A DNA stretch of 64,000 nucleotides from Parvibaculum sp040390855 (GCA_040390855.1 JAZJXO010000025.1:1-64000); one strand, 5' to 3'. Positions 16,651 through 26,687 are shown, counted from the stretch's first letter. Notes: generated from the letters alone by a model not told the origin. Numbers and translations: made by a program.

Positions 16651-18972
16651 ATGTCCGATCCATTCGACCTTGGCTCCATTCCCGAACAAGACACAGCACG
16701 CACGACAAGCGCTGCTGCCGTTGCGGGTATGCGCGCGCCTTATCTGGAGGGACTGAACGAAGCGCAACGCGAGGCGGTCGAAGCGCTCGATGGGCCGGTC
16801 CTCGTGCTCGCCGGCGCGGGCACCGGCAAGACGCGTGTGCTGACCACGCGGCTCGCACATCTGCTCGCCACGCGCCGCGCCTGGCCGAGCGAAGTTCTCT
16901 GCGTCACCTTCACCAACAAAGCCGCGCGAGAAATGAAAGAGCGCATCGGTCGCCTCATCGGCGGCGTGGTCGAAGGTATGCAATGGCTCGGAACGTTCCA
17001 CGCCATCGGCGCGAAGATGCTGCGCCGCCACGCGGAGCTTGCGGGGCTTCGCTCCGATTTCACAATCCTCGACACGGACGATCAGATCCGCCTGCTCAAG
17101 CAACTGATCGCCGCTGAAAATATCGACGAAAAACGCTGGCCCGCGCGGCAACTGGCCAATGACATTGACGGCTGGAAAAACCGCGGCCTCACACCCGACA
17201 AAGTGCCAGCCGACGAAGCACACGCCTTCGCCAATGGCAAAGGCGGTGAACTCTACGCAGCCTATCAGGCGCGATTGAAAATTCTGAACGCTGCCGATTT
17301 CGGCGACCTGCTGCTTGAAACGCTGCGCATCTTTCAGGAACATCCTGAAGTGCTTGCAGAGTATCAGGAGCGTTTCAAATATATGCTGGTTGACGAATAC
17401 CAAGACACCAACGTCGCGCAATATCTCTGGCTGCGATTGCTTGCACAGAAGCGCAAGAACATCTGCTGCGTCGGCGACGATGACCAGTCGATCTATGGCT
17501 GGCGCGGCGCGGAGGTTGATAACATCCTGCGTTTTGAGAAAGATTTTCCGGGTGCGAAAATCGTCAAACTCGAACGCAATTACCGTTCGACGCCGCATAT
17601 TCTGGGTGCCGCCTCCGGCCTCATCGCCGCAAACGAGCAACGCCTCGGCAAGACACTCTGGACCGACACAAACGAAGGCGAAAAAGTCAAAATAGCCTCC
17701 TACTGGGACGGCGAAGAAGAAGCCCGCGCGATTGCCGAAGAGGTCGAACAAATCCAGCGACGCGGCGAGAAGCTACATCAGATCGCGATCCTCGTGCGCG
17801 CCTCGGCACAGATGCGCGAATTTGAAGACCGCTTCATCAGCCTCGGTATTCCCTACCGCGTCGTCGGCGGCCCGCGCTTTTATGAACGCGCTGAAATCCG
17901 CGACGCCAATGCCTACTTTCGTCTTGTGGCCCAGCAGGACGACGACCTCGCCTTCGAGCGCATCGTCAACAAGCCGCGTCGCGGTCTTGGCGACGTCGCG
18001 CTACAAACACTGCACACCCATGCCCGCGCGCGCGGCATTTCACTGACGCGGGCGGCAGGTGAAATCGTCACGACCGAAGAACTGAAACCTGCCGCACGAC
18101 GCGCGCTGGCAGGCTTCATCGACATGGTGAGCCGCTGGCGTTCGCTTGTACAAGCCATGCCTCACACGGAACTTGCCGAGATCATTCTCGATGAAAGCGG
18201 CTACACCGAAATGTGGCAGAACGACAAATCGGCCGATGCACCCGGCAAACTCGACAACCTGAAAGAACTCATCCGCTCGATGGAAGAATACGAGACCCTC
18301 GGCGCTTATCTCGAACACGTCTCGCTCGTCATGGACGTGACCGCGAAGGAGGGCGGCGACGAACTGAACCTGATGACGTTGCACAGCGCCAAGGGGCTTG
18401 AGTTTGACAATGTCTTTCTGCCCGGCTGGGAAGAAGGTTTGTTTCCCCATCAACGCTCGCTCGACCAGAGCGGCATTGCAGGCCTCGAAGAAGAGCGCCG
18501 CTTGGCTTATGTCGGCATCACGCGCGCGCGCAAACAGGCCTATATTTCATTCGCCGCCAACCGCCGTATTCATGCACTCTGGCAAAGCGCACTCCCGTCG
18601 CGTTTCGTCGATGAAATACCCAAAGAGCATGTGGAAGTAACTGCAAGCGCAATGGATACAGGTTCTTATCAGAGCTATGCGCCAAGCCGCTTCGCGCAGG
18701 ACTTCGCGCAAGGCAGCACCTATTCAAGCCCGGGGTGGAAACGCGCACAGGCAAACGCCACAGCACCTGTTCGCCCGCAGCGGCATGATGCGCAGGGCGA
18801 GCTTGTAGCGACAAGCGATCCTGCCGCCTCAAGCTACGGACGCGGCGAGCGCGTGTTCCACCAGAAATTCGGCTATGGCCATGTCCATGAAATCGACGGC
18901 AACAAACTGACCGTTGATTTCGACAAGGCAGGACGCAGAAAAGTCATCGACAGTTTTGTGGAACGGACCTGA
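16651..18972 (+). CDS. uvrD: UvrD/PcrA-type DNA helicase
   Basis: A superfamily 1 3'-5' helicase of 773 residues acting in nucleotide excision and mismatch repair and in clearing RecA or stalled complexes. The motifs appear in order: LNEAQREAVEALDGPVLVLAGAGTGKT (Q motif and Walker A, about residues 35-61), TFTNKAAREMKERI, LVDEYQDTN (Walker B), VGDDDQSIYGWRGA, LERNYRS, then LMTLHSAKGLEFDNVFLPGWEEGLFPH and RRLAYVGITRARK. The C-terminal tail ends in the Tudor-like GERVFHQKFGYGHVHEIDGNKLTVDFD seen in UvrD and PcrA. ATG 16651 (MSDPFDLG) is preferred to 16609. prmA follows after 3 bp, so they are co-transcribed. Confidence 0.94.
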   Translation: MSDPFDLGSIPEQDTARTTSAAAVAGMRAPYLEGLNEAQREAVEALDGPVLVLAGAGTGKTRVLTTRLAHLLATRRAWPSEVLCVTFTNKAAREMKERIGRLIGGVVEGMQWLGTFHAIGAKMLRRHAELAGLRSDFTILDTDDQIRLLKQLIAAENIDEKRWPARQLANDIDGWKNRGLTPDKVPADEAHAFANGKGGELYAAYQARLKILNAADFGDLLLETLRIFQEHPEVLAEYQERFKYMLVDEYQDTNVAQYLWLRLLAQKRKNICCVGDDDQSIYGWRGAEVDNILRFEKDFPGAKIVKLERNYRSTPHILGAASGLIAANEQRLGKTLWTDTNEGEKVKIASYWDGEEEARAIAEEVEQIQRRGEKLHQIAILVRASAQMREFEDRFISLGIPYRVVGGPRFYERAEIRDANAYFRLVAQQDDDLAFERIVNKPRRGLGDVALQTLHTHARARGISLTRAAGEIVTTEELKPAARRALAGFIDMVSRWRSLVQAMPHTELAEIILDESGYTEMWQNDKSADAPGKLDNLKELIRSMEEYETLGAYLEHVSLVMDVTAKEGGDELNLMTLHSAKGLEFDNVFLPGWEEGLFPHQRSLDQSGIAGLEEERRLAYVGITRARKQAYISFAANRRIHALWQSALPSRFVDEIPKEHVEVTASAMDTGSYQSYAPSRFAQDFAQGSTYSSPGWKRAQANATAPVRPQRHDAQGELVATSDPAASSYGRGERVFHQKFGYGHVHEIDGNKLTVDFDKAGRRKVIDSFVERT

Positions 18973-18975
18973 CAC

Positions 18976-19905
18976 ATGGGCCTCTGGAAAGCATCATTCA
19001 TCGTGCCGTATGAAGTCGCCGACATTTTCTCCACCGCGCTCGAAGATACCATCTTTCCCGAAGCGCTGGCTGTTTCGACAACGGAAACACCCGGCTCCGA
19101 CGCGCCACTCGTCAGAACAGCATCCGACTGGAATGAAGTTGAAGCCCATGGACTCTGGACCGTCGAAGCCCTTTACGACAGCAAGCCGGACGAAGCCGCC
19201 ATCCGCACGGCACTGGCCGGCGCCGTCGCCGAAAGCCATTGCCGCCTCACAGACATCATCATCGAACCACTGGCCGATGTGGACTGGGTGACGCGCTCGC
19301 TTGAAGGGCTCGACCCTGTGCGCGCCGGACGCTTCTTTATTCATGGAAGCCATGACGCAGACAAGGTTCCGGCAGGTGTCATCCCGCTGCTTGTCGATGC
19401 CGGACAAGCCTTTGGCACCGGACATCACGCGACGACAACGGGCTGTCTTGAATTTATTTCTGAACTCGTGCGACCCGGTACGAAACTCAACGCGCTCGAC
19501 ATCGGGACAGGCACGGGCGTGCTTGCCATCGCACTCGCCAAGCTCACACGTACAAGTGTTCTGGCCAGCGACATTGATCCCGTGGCGGTCAAAGTCACCA
19601 TCGACAATGCGCGCAAAAACGGTGTGGCACCATTCATCAAAGCGCGCACCGCCAAAGGGTTCAGCCACCCCGCCCTTGCGGCAAAGGCCCCTTACGATCT
19701 CATCATAGCCAACATTCTGGCGCGCCCGCTCGTCTCACTCGCAACCGCTTTCCGCGCGCATCTCGTGCCCGGCGGCACTCTCATCCTTTCGGGCATCCTG
19801 AGAAATCAGGAAACAATGGTGACCGGCGCGCTGCGGCTACAAGGCCTTTACCTTGTCGACCGGAAACCAAAAAGTGATTGGGTGACTTTACGAATTCGTG
19901 GCTGA
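18976..19905 (+). CDS. prmA: Ribosomal protein L11 methyltransferase
   Basis: Trimethylates lysines and the N-terminus of ribosomal protein L11 using SAM. The 309-residue length fits the family. The PrmA loop DAGQAFGTGHHATTTGCLEF is present, then the SAM-binding NALDIGTGTGVLAIALAKL and the acidic loop ASDIDPVAV, and the catalytic-site strand IIANILARPLV. It is translated just after uvrD and runs into the aminopeptidase gene. Confidence 0.94.
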   Translation: MGLWKASFIVPYEVADIFSTALEDTIFPEALAVSTTETPGSDAPLVRTASDWNEVEAHGLWTVEALYDSKPDEAAIRTALAGAVAESHCRLTDIIIEPLADVDWVTRSLEGLDPVRAGRFFIHGSHDADKVPAGVIPLLVDAGQAFGTGHHATTTGCLEFISELVRPGTKLNALDIGTGTGVLAIALAKLTRTSVLASDIDPVAVKVTIDNARKNGVAPFIKARTAKGFSHPALAAKAPYDLIIANILARPLVSLATAFRAHLVPGGTLILSGILRNQETMVTGALRLQGLYLVDRKPKSDWVTLRIRG

Positions 19906-19946
19906 ACAGAGTTGCCGCGACGGAGCTTCCACCCTACATTTATGCG

Positions 19947-21752
19947 ATGTTTCAGACATATGACGACACAGCCAATCCCGCCCTCGGGGCCGAACGAGCA
20001 GAACGACTACGCGAAGAATTGCGCGCGCGCGGCCTCGACGGATTTCTCATTCCTCGCGCCGACGAACATCAGGGCGAATATGTGCCGCCTCATGCAGAAC
20101 GGTTGCGCTGGCTGACGGGCTTTTCGGGTTCGGCAGGGCTCGCGATTGTACTGCTCGACAAAGCCGCGATCTTCATTGACGGACGCTACACATTGCAGGT
20201 GCGCGGGCAGACGGACATCACAGTGTTTGAACCGAAACACCTGATCGAAGAACCGCCGAGTACATGGGTCGAAACCAATCTGCCGAAGGGCGCGAAGCTC
20301 GCTTACGACCCGTGGCTCCATACGATGGATGCCGTCTCGTGGCTGAAAGCGGCAGCGGAAAAAGCGGGCGGCACACTCGTCGCGGTCGACAGCAATCCGC
20401 TTGATGCGGTGTGGGCGGATCAACCACCACCGCCGGTCGCACCCATTGCGCCGCATGACCTGAAATATGCGGGCGAACCTGCTGCCGACAAACTGAAACG
20501 CGTCAGCGCGTCACTCGACGGCGCGGATGCCGCCATACTCACCATGCCGGACTCGATTGCATGGGCTTTCAATATTCGCGGACAGGACGTGGGCCACACG
20601 CCGCTGCCACTTTCGTTTGCACTCATTCGCGCGGACGGTCACGCCGAACTTTTCATCAACCCTGAAAAGGCGGACGACAAAGCACGCGCCCATCTCGGCA
20701 ATATCGTGACATTGCGCGACCGCGACGAACTGGGCACGGCGCTTGATGCTCTGGGTGCGGAAAAAAAGACGGTGCTGGTCGATCCGGCCACCTGCGCCTC
20801 ATGGATTAATGACCGCTTAAACGCGGCGGGCGCAAAAGTGAAGCGCGGCACGGATCCGTGCGAATTGCCGAAGGCTTGCAAGAACGAAGCGGAAGTCAAC
20901 GGCACACGAGCGGCGCATCTGCGCGACGGCAAGGCGCTGACGAAATTTCTCGCCTGGCTTGAAAAATCATCCAAGGGCGGGATCGACGAAATCACCGCGG
21001 CCAAAAGACTTGAAGCGTTCCGCGCAGAGACAGGCGAGTTGCGCGATGTCAGTTTTGACACAATCTCTGGCGCGGGTCCGAACGGCGCCATCGTTCACTA
21101 CCGCGTCACCGAAGGGACGAACCAGCCTCTTATTTCGGGCGATCTCTTTCTTGTTGATAGCGGCGCACAATATCTCGACGGTACGACGGATGTGACGCGC
21201 ACGGTCGCTATCGGGACACCGAGCGCGGAACAGCGCGACCGTTTCACGCGCGTACTGAAAGGCCATATCGGCATTGCGACAGCACGTTTTCCCAACGGCA
21301 CATCCGGTTCACAACTTGATGCACTTGCCCGCATGTCGCTATGGAAAGCCGGTCTAGACTATGATCACGGAACCGGTCACGGCGTCGGTTCTTATTTGTC
21401 CGTACACGAAGGACCGCAGCGCATCTCCAAACTGGGCTCCGTGCCGCTCCGGCCCGGCATGATCATTTCCAATGAGCCCGGCTATTACAAAACCGGCGCT
21501 TACGGCATCCGCATCGAGAACCTTCTTGTCGTCACGGAAGCAAAAATGATTGCAGGCGGCGAGCGCCCGATGCTCGGTTTTGAAACGCTGACGCTTGCGC
21601 CGATTGATCTGAATTGTGTGGAGCCCGCGCTTCTCACATCGGAGGAAAAAGACTGGCTCAATGCCTATCATCTGCGCGTCTATGATGCTGTTTCGGACGG
21701 CATGGATGCGGAGACTTTGACGTGGCTCAGGCACGCAACGCGACGGATTTGA
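19947..21752 (+). CDS. Xaa-Pro aminopeptidase (M24B family)
   Basis: A 601-residue metallopeptidase that removes an N-terminal residue preceding proline. It has the full three-part layout: two creatinase-like N-terminal domains (about 1-310, starting ERLREELRARGLDGFLIPRADEHQGEY), then the pita-bread catalytic domain. Two-metal ligands are visible: the two Asp in VDSGAQYLDGTTDVTRTV, His in GTGHGVGSYLSVHEG, Glu in SNEPGYY, and Glu in IRIENLLVV. ATG 19947 gives the usual N-terminus and lies 41 bp after the prmA stop. The last gene of the uvrD-prmA-pepP run. Confidence 0.92.
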   Translation: MFQTYDDTANPALGAERAERLREELRARGLDGFLIPRADEHQGEYVPPHAERLRWLTGFSGSAGLAIVLLDKAAIFIDGRYTLQVRGQTDITVFEPKHLIEEPPSTWVETNLPKGAKLAYDPWLHTMDAVSWLKAAAEKAGGTLVAVDSNPLDAVWADQPPPPVAPIAPHDLKYAGEPAADKLKRVSASLDGADAAILTMPDSIAWAFNIRGQDVGHTPLPLSFALIRADGHAELFINPEKADDKARAHLGNIVTLRDRDELGTALDALGAEKKTVLVDPATCASWINDRLNAAGAKVKRGTDPCELPKACKNEAEVNGTRAAHLRDGKALTKFLAWLEKSSKGGIDEITAAKRLEAFRAETGELRDVSFDTISGAGPNGAIVHYRVTEGTNQPLISGDLFLVDSGAQYLDGTTDVTRTVAIGTPSAEQRDRFTRVLKGHIGIATARFPNGTSGSQLDALARMSLWKAGLDYDHGTGHGVGSYLSVHEGPQRISKLGSVPLRPGMIISNEPGYYKTGAYGIRIENLLVVTEAKMIAGGERPMLGFETLTLAPIDLNCVEPALLTSEEKDWLNAYHLRVYDAVSDGMDAETLTWLRHATRRI

Positions 21753-21809
21753 GAGCTTCAGAAAAGCGGGGATAGGCCCTTTATCCATCAACATTGAGGC
21801 TCGGAATCC

Positions 21810-21914
21810 GTGCGATTCTTGCAAGAGATCGAAGGTTTCCATGTCGAGATCGTTGGTTTTTCGTTGTCCGCTTTCGAAGATGCGGGACAACAAGAAATAA
21901 TCGGGCGGGGATAG
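21810..21914 (+). CDS. Possible 34-aa peptide containing dispersed repeat copy 2
   Basis: A GTG-started short frame downstream of the aminopeptidase stop encodes a peptide starting VRFLQEIEGFHVEIVG, related to the peptide at 5521-5646. There is no good ribosome site. A hairpin with arms GTTGTCC and GGACAAC lies at the end of the shared block. Conservation at silent positions points to a DNA/RNA element, so coding is doubtful. The remainder of 21753-22006 holds nothing else recognisable. Confidence 0.25.
   Translation: MRFLQEIEGFHVEIVGFSLSAFEDAGQQEIIGRG
21816..21855 (+). repeat. 40-bp dispersed repeat, copy 2
   Basis: Matches the minus strand of 5592-5631 in 38 of 40 positions, the two differences being adjacent. 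Like copy 1 it lies just 3' of a coding gene, in the sense direction. Confidence 0.7.
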
Positions 21915-22006
21915 GGATTCTTTTCCGGTTTATGACCCGCCTCCCTCTTTCTTCGTCCCCTTCCAATCGTGCGTGGACGCGACAAGCAGGAAGGGAAAAG
22001 AGAGGG

Positions 22007-24127
22007 CTAGGACAGTCCCGCCAACTCGATCCATTCATCTTCGGAAATCACCTGCACGCCGAGCGCCGCGGCCTTCGCGAGTTTCGATCCGGCATCGGCG
22101 CCGACGACGAGGATGTCGGTTTTGGCCGACACGCTGCCTGCGACTTTCGCGCCGAGTTGTTCGGCGCGGGCTTTGGCTTCGGCGCGGGTCATGCGTTCGA
22201 GCGAGCCGGTGAAGACGACCGTTTTGCCGGTGACGGGGGATGACGTTTCTTGTGCGGGTAAGGGAACCGCTTTGACGCCCGCATCTATAAGAGATTTCAG
22301 AACTTCACGATTGTGTTCTTCCGCAAAGAAGTCGATCAAGGCTTCGGCCAGCACCTCGCCGACGCCGTCGATGGACATGAGGTCGCGCCGCGCATCGCTG
22401 TCGGGGTCGACGGCTTTTTCCATTTCTTCGATAAAGTGATCGAGTGAACCGTAAGAGCGCGCGAGCAGTCGCGCATTGGTTTCGCCGACATGGCGGATGC
22501 CGAGGCCGAAGATGAAACGGTCAATGTCAATGGTGCGACGATCATCAATCGCAGCAAAGAGCTTCTTAGCCGATGTACCGCCCCACCCTTCGCGGTCTTT
22601 CAATTTTTTCAAGCTGCGGGCATCACGCGCTTCGAGCGTGAAAATATCGCCTGGCTGCATGATGAGACCATCGGCATAGAAAGCGGCGATCTGCTTTTCC
22701 CCGAGACCTTCAATATCAAAGGCATTACGCGACACGAAATGGCGCAATCGTTCGACGGCTTGCGCCGGGCAAATGAGGCCGCCGGTGCAGCGACGCACGA
22801 CATCCATTTCGCCGGTTTTCTCGTTGATCTCGCGCACCGCATGACTGCCGCAAGCCGGACACAGATCGGGAAGTTTGTATTCCTTCGTGCCCTTGGGGCG
22901 CTTGTCGAGAACGACGCTGACCACTTGAGGAATCACATCGCCTGCGCGTTGCACGACAACGGTATCGCCGATGCGGATGTCTTTGCGTGCGATCTCGTCT
23001 TCATTGTGGAGCGTGGCGTTGGACACAACGACACCGCCGACGGTGACGGGCTTCAGTCGCGCGACAGGAGTCAATGCGCCAGTACGACCTACCTGAATGT
23101 CGATGCCAATAAGTTCGGTGACGGCCTGCTCAGCGGGAAATTTATGCGCCAGCGCCCAGCGCGGCGAACGCGAGACAAAGCCGAGACGCTGCTGAAAGTC
23201 GAGACGGTTCACCTTGTAGACGACACCGTCAATGTCATAGCCGAGATCGGCGCGTTGCGTTTCAATGTCGTGATAGAAGGAGATCAACTCTTCTACCGAG
23301 CGGCAGGTGCGAAAGAGCGGATTGACCTCGAAGCCCCATTTGGCAAAAGCCGCGACGACACCAGCTTGCGTGTCGGCGGGCAAATCGCTTTGATCGCCCC
23401 ATGCATAGGCGAAGAAACGCAAAGGACGGCTCGCCGTGATTTTGGAATCGAGCTGGCGCAGAGAACCGGCAGCGGCGTTGCGCGGATTGGCGAAGACGGG
23501 TTTGCCTACCTCTTCCTGACGCTTATTGAGCGCCTCGAAATCGGCATGGCTCATATAGACTTCGCCGCGCACCTCAAAAACGTCCGGAATGTTTTTACCT
23601 TCGAGCATGGCCGGAATATCGCTGATAGTGCGCAGGTTCTCAGTGACATTCTCGCCGACGCGTCCGTCGCCGCGCGTGGCACCGACGACAAACTTGCCAT
23701 TCTCGTAGCGCAGCGAGGCGGACAATCCGTCGATCTTGGGTTCTGCGGTGACGTCGAGCGCATCGCCCTCTTTCAGATTGAGAAAACGCCTAACACGGGT
23801 CCAGAACTCGACAACATCATCGTCCGAGAAACCGTTGGAAAGCGAGAGCATCGCCACTTTATGCGTGACTTTGCCGAAGGCACCGGCAGGCGCGGCACCG
23901 ACCGATTTCGACGGGCTGTCCCCGCGCACAAGATCAGGAAAACGCGCTTCGATGGCATCGTTGCGCCGGACGAGCGCATCGTAATCGGCATCGGAAATTT
24001 CCGGTTCATCTTTTTGATGATAAGCGAGATTGTGCCGCGTGATTTCAGCAGCCAGATATTCAAGCTCGGCTGATGCTTCCTTTTCAGTGAGTGCATCAAC
24101 CGGCTTGTTCTTGTCCGCCTTGCTCAT
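22007..24127 (-). CDS. ligA: NAD-dependent DNA ligase
   Basis: Seals nicks in replication and repair using NAD. The 706-residue protein has the full layout: Ia domain (RHNLAYHQKDEPEISDADYD), adenylation domain with active-site Lys131 in AEPKIDGLSAS, OB fold, the four-Cys zinc finger (CPACGSHAVREI then CTGGLICPAQ), helix-hairpin-helix repeats, and a C-terminal BRCT domain (about 630-706, VTGKTVVFTGSLERMTRAEAKARAEQLGAKVAGSV). It overlaps recN by 4 bp (ATGA), so the two are translationally coupled. Confidence 0.97.
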   Translation of the reverse strand: MSKADKNKPVDALTEKEASAELEYLAAEITRHNLAYHQKDEPEISDADYDALVRRNDAIEARFPDLVRGDSPSKSVGAAPAGAFGKVTHKVAMLSLSNGFSDDDVVEFWTRVRRFLNLKEGDALDVTAEPKIDGLSASLRYENGKFVVGATRGDGRVGENVTENLRTISDIPAMLEGKNIPDVFEVRGEVYMSHADFEALNKRQEEVGKPVFANPRNAAAGSLRQLDSKITASRPLRFFAYAWGDQSDLPADTQAGVVAAFAKWGFEVNPLFRTCRSVEELISFYHDIETQRADLGYDIDGVVYKVNRLDFQQRLGFVSRSPRWALAHKFPAEQAVTELIGIDIQVGRTGALTPVARLKPVTVGGVVVSNATLHNEDEIARKDIRIGDTVVVQRAGDVIPQVVSVVLDKRPKGTKEYKLPDLCPACGSHAVREINEKTGEMDVVRRCTGGLICPAQAVERLRHFVSRNAFDIEGLGEKQIAAFYADGLIMQPGDIFTLEARDARSLKKLKDREGWGGTSAKKLFAAIDDRRTIDIDRFIFGLGIRHVGETNARLLARSYGSLDHFIEEMEKAVDPDSDARRDLMSIDGVGEVLAEALIDFFAEEHNREVLKSLIDAGVKAVPLPAQETSSPVTGKTVVFTGSLERMTRAEAKARAEQLGAKVAGSVSAKTDILVVGADAGSKLAKAAALGVQVISEDEWIELAGLS

Positions 24128-25800
24128 GCGTCGCTTCCGATGAGCTTGGCCGCTGCGGCACGCGCTTCATCTGTCACGGTCGCACCGGCGAGCATCCGCG
24201 CGATTTCTTCGCGGCGTTCGGCCTTGTCGAGACTGTCGACGCGGGTGGAAACGCGGGCTCCTCTGGATTTCATCTCGCTCTTGGAAATGCGCAGATGATA
24301 TTGTGCACGGGCGGCAACCTGCGGCGAATGCGTCACGACGAGAATCTGCGCGGTCTTTGACAACTCGGCAAGACGCAGACCAACCGCTTCGGCCACCGCG
24401 CCGCCGACACCTGAATCCACTTCGTCGAAAATAAGCGTCGGGGCGGACCCTTGCGAGGCAAGAGCCACTTTGAGCGCGAGGACGAAACGCGAGAGTTCCC
24501 CGCCCGACGCAATCTTGATGAGCGCCCCGAGAGGAGCACCGGGATTTGTCGAGATGAGGAAGGAAACGTGATCGAGACCGTCAGGTCCGGCATTGTCGGG
24601 ATTGAGCACTTCGATGGCGGTTTTGAATGTCGCCTTGTCGAGCTTCAACGGCTTCAACTCGGCCATGACATGCTGATCAAGTTTGGCGGCGGCTTTTGCG
24701 CGGCGAGCAGACAGTTGCTGGGCGGCGGCGAGATAGGTCGCGCGCGCCGTGTCCGCTGCCACTTTCAGTTTTTCGAGTTTCAATTCGCCGCCTTCAATGT
24801 CGGCAAGCTGGCTGCGGTATTTTTCGGCAAGCGCCGCAAGCTGATCGACCGGCACATTATGTTTGCGGGCGGCGGCACGGAGCGCGAAAAGACGCGTCTC
24901 GGCTTTTTCCAAACTCTGCGGATCGAACTCCAGCGAGCGCATGGCACGCTCCACCTCATCGCGCGCTTCGGCGGCTTCGACGAGCGTACGATCAAGCGCG
25001 GCAATGGAGGCATCGAGACGCCCGCCAACCTGCTCGGCGGCGCGGGCGAGACGACGCATGGCTTGGGCCAGACGCGCTTCGAGCCCGCCATTGCCGGTCA
25101 GCGCGTCCTGCGCCTCGACAAGATCGGCTGCAATTTTTTCCGAATGCATCATCAGGATGCGGGCTTCGGCGAGTTTGCTCTCTTCGCCGTCTTCGGGCGC
25201 AAGCTCATCAAGCTCGCCTGTGACGTGGCGCAGATAATCCTGCTCGGCCTGTGCGCGGGCAAGCATCGCCTGATGCGCGGCGAGCGCGTCACGCGCCTGC
25301 GCAACCTCGGCCCAGAGCCTGCGCACCTCGCTTGCCTGCGCTTCAAGACCGCCGAAAAGATCGAGCAAAGCGCGATGACCGGACGCATCGAGAAGACCGC
25401 GCTCGTCATGCTGGCCGTGAATTTCGACGAGGAGATCGCCAAGCTGGCGCAGCAGACCAATGCTCACCGGCTGATCATTGACGAAGGCACGGGTGCGTCC
25501 GTCTTTGGACTGGACACGACGCAGAATGAGATCGCCGTCACTGTCGAGACCATTTTCGGAGAGCACGGCGCGGGCGGGATGGGTAGCGGGAACATCGAAG
25601 ACGGCTGTGACGCTGCCCTGCTCTGCCGACTGGCTGACGAGCCCCGCATCGCCGCGCCCGCCGATGGCAAGGCCCAGCGCATCAAGCAGGATGGATTTAC
25701 CCGCACCTGTCTCGCCGGTCAGCGCACACAAATGCGGTGCCAGCGCCAGTTCAAGCCGGTCAATCAGAACAATGTCGCGGATCGAGAGCGTTGCCAGCAT
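24124..25800 (-). CDS. recN: DNA repair protein RecN
   Basis: SMC-like ATPase that holds broken DNA ends together during recombinational repair. The 558 residues are standard. Walker A is TGETGAGKS at residues 28-36, coiled-coil arms fill about 155-360, and the C-terminal head has the ABC-type signature GGELSRF and Walker B with LIFDEVDSGVGG, then VTHSPQVAARA. It lies between bamD and ligA, a common alphaproteobacterial order. Confidence 0.96.
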   Translation of the reverse strand: MLATLSIRDIVLIDRLELALAPHLCALTGETGAGKSILLDALGLAIGGRGDAGLVSQSAEQGSVTAVFDVPATHPARAVLSENGLDSDGDLILRRVQSKDGRTRAFVNDQPVSIGLLRQLGDLLVEIHGQHDERGLLDASGHRALLDLFGGLEAQASEVRRLWAEVAQARDALAAHQAMLARAQAEQDYLRHVTGELDELAPEDGEESKLAEARILMMHSEKIAADLVEAQDALTGNGGLEARLAQAMRRLARAAEQVGGRLDASIAALDRTLVEAAEARDEVERAMRSLEFDPQSLEKAETRLFALRAAARKHNVPVDQLAALAEKYRSQLADIEGGELKLEKLKVAADTARATYLAAAQQLSARRAKAAAKLDQHVMAELKPLKLDKATFKTAIEVLNPDNAGPDGLDHVSFLISTNPGAPLGALIKIASGGELSRFVLALKVALASQGSAPTLIFDEVDSGVGGAVAEAVGLRLAELSKTAQILVVTHSPQVAARAQYHLRISKSEMKSRGARVSTRVDSLDKAERREEIARMLAGATVTDEARAAAAKLIGSDA

Positions 25801-25812
25801 GTGAACACGCTA

Positions 25813-26649
25813 TCAGAAGACGGAGTTCCAAGTCCTGCTGATCCAGGAATCTTTATTCTCTACGGGCTTCAAACCTTGCGCCGCCAGCAGATTGTAGCTG
25901 TCCTGATACCAGTCGCTGCCGGGGAAGTTGTAACCGAGCACGGCGGCGGCGGTCTGCGCTTCGGTTTTAATACCGAGCATGAGATAGGCTTCGACAAGAC
26001 GATGCAGCGCTTCGGGCACATGCGAGGTCGTCTGGTAATCGGTCAGCACCAGACGGAAACGGTTGATCGCGGCTATGTAGTCGTGATTTTTCAAATAATA
26101 ACGCCCGATTTCCATTTCCTTGCCCGCGAGATGGTCGCGCGTCAGGTCGAGCTTGAGGCGGGCATCGCGTGCATATTCACTCTGCGGGAAACGCTGGATC
26201 AACGCGGCGAGAGAGGTCTGCGCGTCTTCCGTCATCTTCTGGTCGCGGCCCACGTCGGAAATCTGCTCGTAATAGCAAAGGGCGACGAGGTAATAGGCGT
26301 AGACCACTTCCTTGCTGCCAGGGTGAAGCGATATATATCGCTGGGCCCCCAGAATCGCGTCATCGTAACTGTTGGTTTTGTAATTGGCGAAAGCCGACAT
26401 CAGAGTCGCACGGCGGGCCCAGATCGAATAGGGATGCTGGCGCTCGACTTCATCGAACTCAGCCGCTGCCTTCACATAGGCACCTTCATCCATCAAATCC
26501 ATCGCCTTGTTGTAGATCACTTCAACAGGGCGCTCGTCATAGGGAAGTTCCTTGTCATCACCGGAGCAAGCCCCGACGAAGCCAAGCGCGGCAACAGCCA
26601 GCACGCCCATGACAACGGACCGAAGCCGCAGACGTCGGAACCCTGACAT
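25813..26649 (-). CDS. bamD: Outer membrane assembly lipoprotein BamD
   Basis: Essential TPR lipoprotein of the BAM complex that folds outer-membrane beta barrels. The signal peptide (SVVMGVLAVAALGFVGAC) ends in a lipobox with the acylated Cys, followed by SGDDKE. TPR repeats follow: PVEVIYNKAMDLMDEGAYVKAAAEFDEVERQHPYSIWARRATLM, then VYAYYLVALCYYEQISDVGRDQ. The frame stays open up to 26730, but the extra N-terminus there is coded by a short tandem DNA repeat (SGFRV units), so ATG 26649 (MSGFRRLRL) is preferred. No start has a strong ribosome site. Confidence 0.9.
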   Translation of the reverse strand: MSGFRRLRLRSVVMGVLAVAALGFVGACSGDDKELPYDERPVEVIYNKAMDLMDEGAYVKAAAEFDEVERQHPYSIWARRATLMSAFANYKTNSYDDAILGAQRYISLHPGSKEVVYAYYLVALCYYEQISDVGRDQKMTEDAQTSLAALIQRFPQSEYARDARLKLDLTRDHLAGKEMEIGRYYLKNHDYIAAINRFRLVLTDYQTTSHVPEALHRLVEAYLMLGIKTEAQTAAAVLGYNFPGSDWYQDSYNLLAAQGLKPVENKDSWISRTWNSVF

Positions 26650-26650
26650 T

Positions 26651-26687
26651 CGGAAACCCGAAACTCGGAAACCCGAAACTCGGAAAC
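26651..26687. repeat. 15-bp tandem repeat, about 2.4 copies
   Basis: The unit CGGAAACCCGAAACT occurs twice in a row (26651-26665 and 26666-26680) with a partial third copy. It lies at the 5' end of bamD, and because the unit is 15 bp it adds the five-residue FRVSG period without shifting frame if translated from an upstream start. Copy number could vary by slippage. Confidence 0.7.

Noticed and set aside
22490..24073. 527-codon open frame on the plus strand
   Set aside because: Antisense to ligA, whose active-site motifs are intact.
24451..26646. 731-codon open frame on the plus strand
   Set aside because: Antisense to recN and bamD, and its translation has no family pattern.
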